Assembly: GCA_934613645.1 (NCBI GenBank)
Contig: CAKTTC010000005.1
Location: 62,001-126,000 of the forward strand
From: an uncultured Opitutales bacterium
GTDB lineage: Bacteria > Verrucomicrobiota > Verrucomicrobiia > Opitutales > Intestinicryptomonadaceae
Direction: 5' to 3'
DNA length: 64,000 bases
A model generated the notes under the pieces. The model was not told where the DNA came from. It did no database searches and was given only the letters and a program-made list of their open reading frames with translations. This document shows positions 63,792 to 64,000 of the stretch, in pieces. Every line of letters starts with the position of its first letter. Within the stretch, counting starts at the first letter, position 1. A program made the position numbers and the translations under genes.

Positions 63792-64000
63792 GTGCACAGA
63801 TTTTTATTAGTATTTATTTATACGCTGTCGGCTATAGCGGGGCTTTTCAAAAGCGGCGCGCCCGACGTGCAGAAAAATCTGTCCATTGAAAAGGCGTTCT
63901 GTGAGACGGCTTCGGATTTCGGCAGATGCGATTTTTCGAACGAACCCCGCGCGCCGCTCATTCAAAAACTGCGGCGGACAAACCCGCTCGACGGCACTTC
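63792..64000 (+). CDS. Unknown membrane-anchored or exported protein, 5' part
   Basis: A frame opens with GTG at 63792 and runs off the window (at least 69 codons). It starts with a hydrophobic signal or anchor, VHRFLLVFIYTLSAIAGLF, followed by SGAPDVQKNLSIEKAFCETASDFGRCDFSN. No family is recognised from this fragment. The start is chosen because nothing better is in frame; the lack of a clear ribosome binding site lowers confidence. Confidence 0.5.
   Translation, partial: MHRFLLVFIYTLSAIAGLFKSGAPDVQKNLSIEKAFCETASDFGRCDFSNEPRAPLIQKLRRTNPLDGT

Overview
The window looks like a chromosomal segment of a Gram-negative bacterium, most likely a verrucomicrobium (Opitutales-like). This is an inference from several PEP-CTERM proteins ending in an RRRK or RRK tail, a TonB-dependent receptor, a secreted DUF5696-type protein, a TAT-exported Gfo/Idh/MocA lipoprotein and the codon style. 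No 16S gene or other taxonomic marker is present. Most genes are chromosomal housekeeping or envelope genes. A block of about 21 kb (21.3-42.1 kb) is accessory DNA.

Layout. 0-6.5 kb: the mutS tail, a uvrC reading frame fused to a glutamyl-Q-tRNA(Asp) synthetase domain, an EamA transporter with a PLP-fold protein, and an RhlE-type RNA helicase. 6.7-11.2 kb (minus strand): an operon behind a cobalamin riboswitch, encoding a DUF4465-like PEP-CTERM protein, a BtuB-like TonB receptor and another PEP-CTERM protein. 11.6-13.4 kb: a secreted DUF5696-like protein. 13.5-19.9 kb: a TetR-RND efflux operon whose adaptor has lost its 5' end and whose outer-membrane factor is frameshifted. 19.9-21.3 kb: a second cobalamin riboswitch, ahead of a formylglycine-generating-enzyme-like PEP-CTERM protein.

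21.3-42.1 kb is an integrative, probably mobilizable element carrying a defence/toxin island. On the minus strand, in transcription order, come a SNF2 helicase, an unknown protein, an FRG-domain protein, a type III Mod methyltransferase, a class III Fic, a broken RhuM, the type III Res subunit, a class II Fic and a tripartite HipBST kinase toxin-antitoxin. HipBST is preceded by three regularly spaced palindromic operators. Next to these are mobility genes: a soluble VirD4-like ATPase, a MobF relaxase with a degenerate helicase half, an IR-rich candidate oriT, a tyrosine recombinase and a small helix-turn-helix protein. A tRNA-Val gene points its 3' end toward the element.

43-64 kb returns to chromosomal genes: lipoproteins, a secreted esterase, Bcr/CflA and MscS-type transporters, an oxidoreductase, CutA, a CNNM/CorC protein, RlmN, and a PlsC-FabZ-flavoprotein operon. 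These are followed by a Na/Pi symporter embedded in structured intergenic repeats, DoxX, and an aldehyde-response module (AraC regulator, Fe-alcohol dehydrogenase, exported flavodoxin, DUF4405 protein, CMD-cupin protein, aldo/keto reductase) resembling yqhC-yqhD-dkgA. The segment ends with tRNA-Ser and a truncated gene.

Most distinctive: the UvrC-GluQRS fusion; the SNF2/FRG/Mod/Fic/RhuM/Res operon beside HipBST; the 40-bp-phased operators; two B12-riboswitch loci controlling PEP-CTERM surface proteins; and intergenic palindromes whose stems covary between copies.
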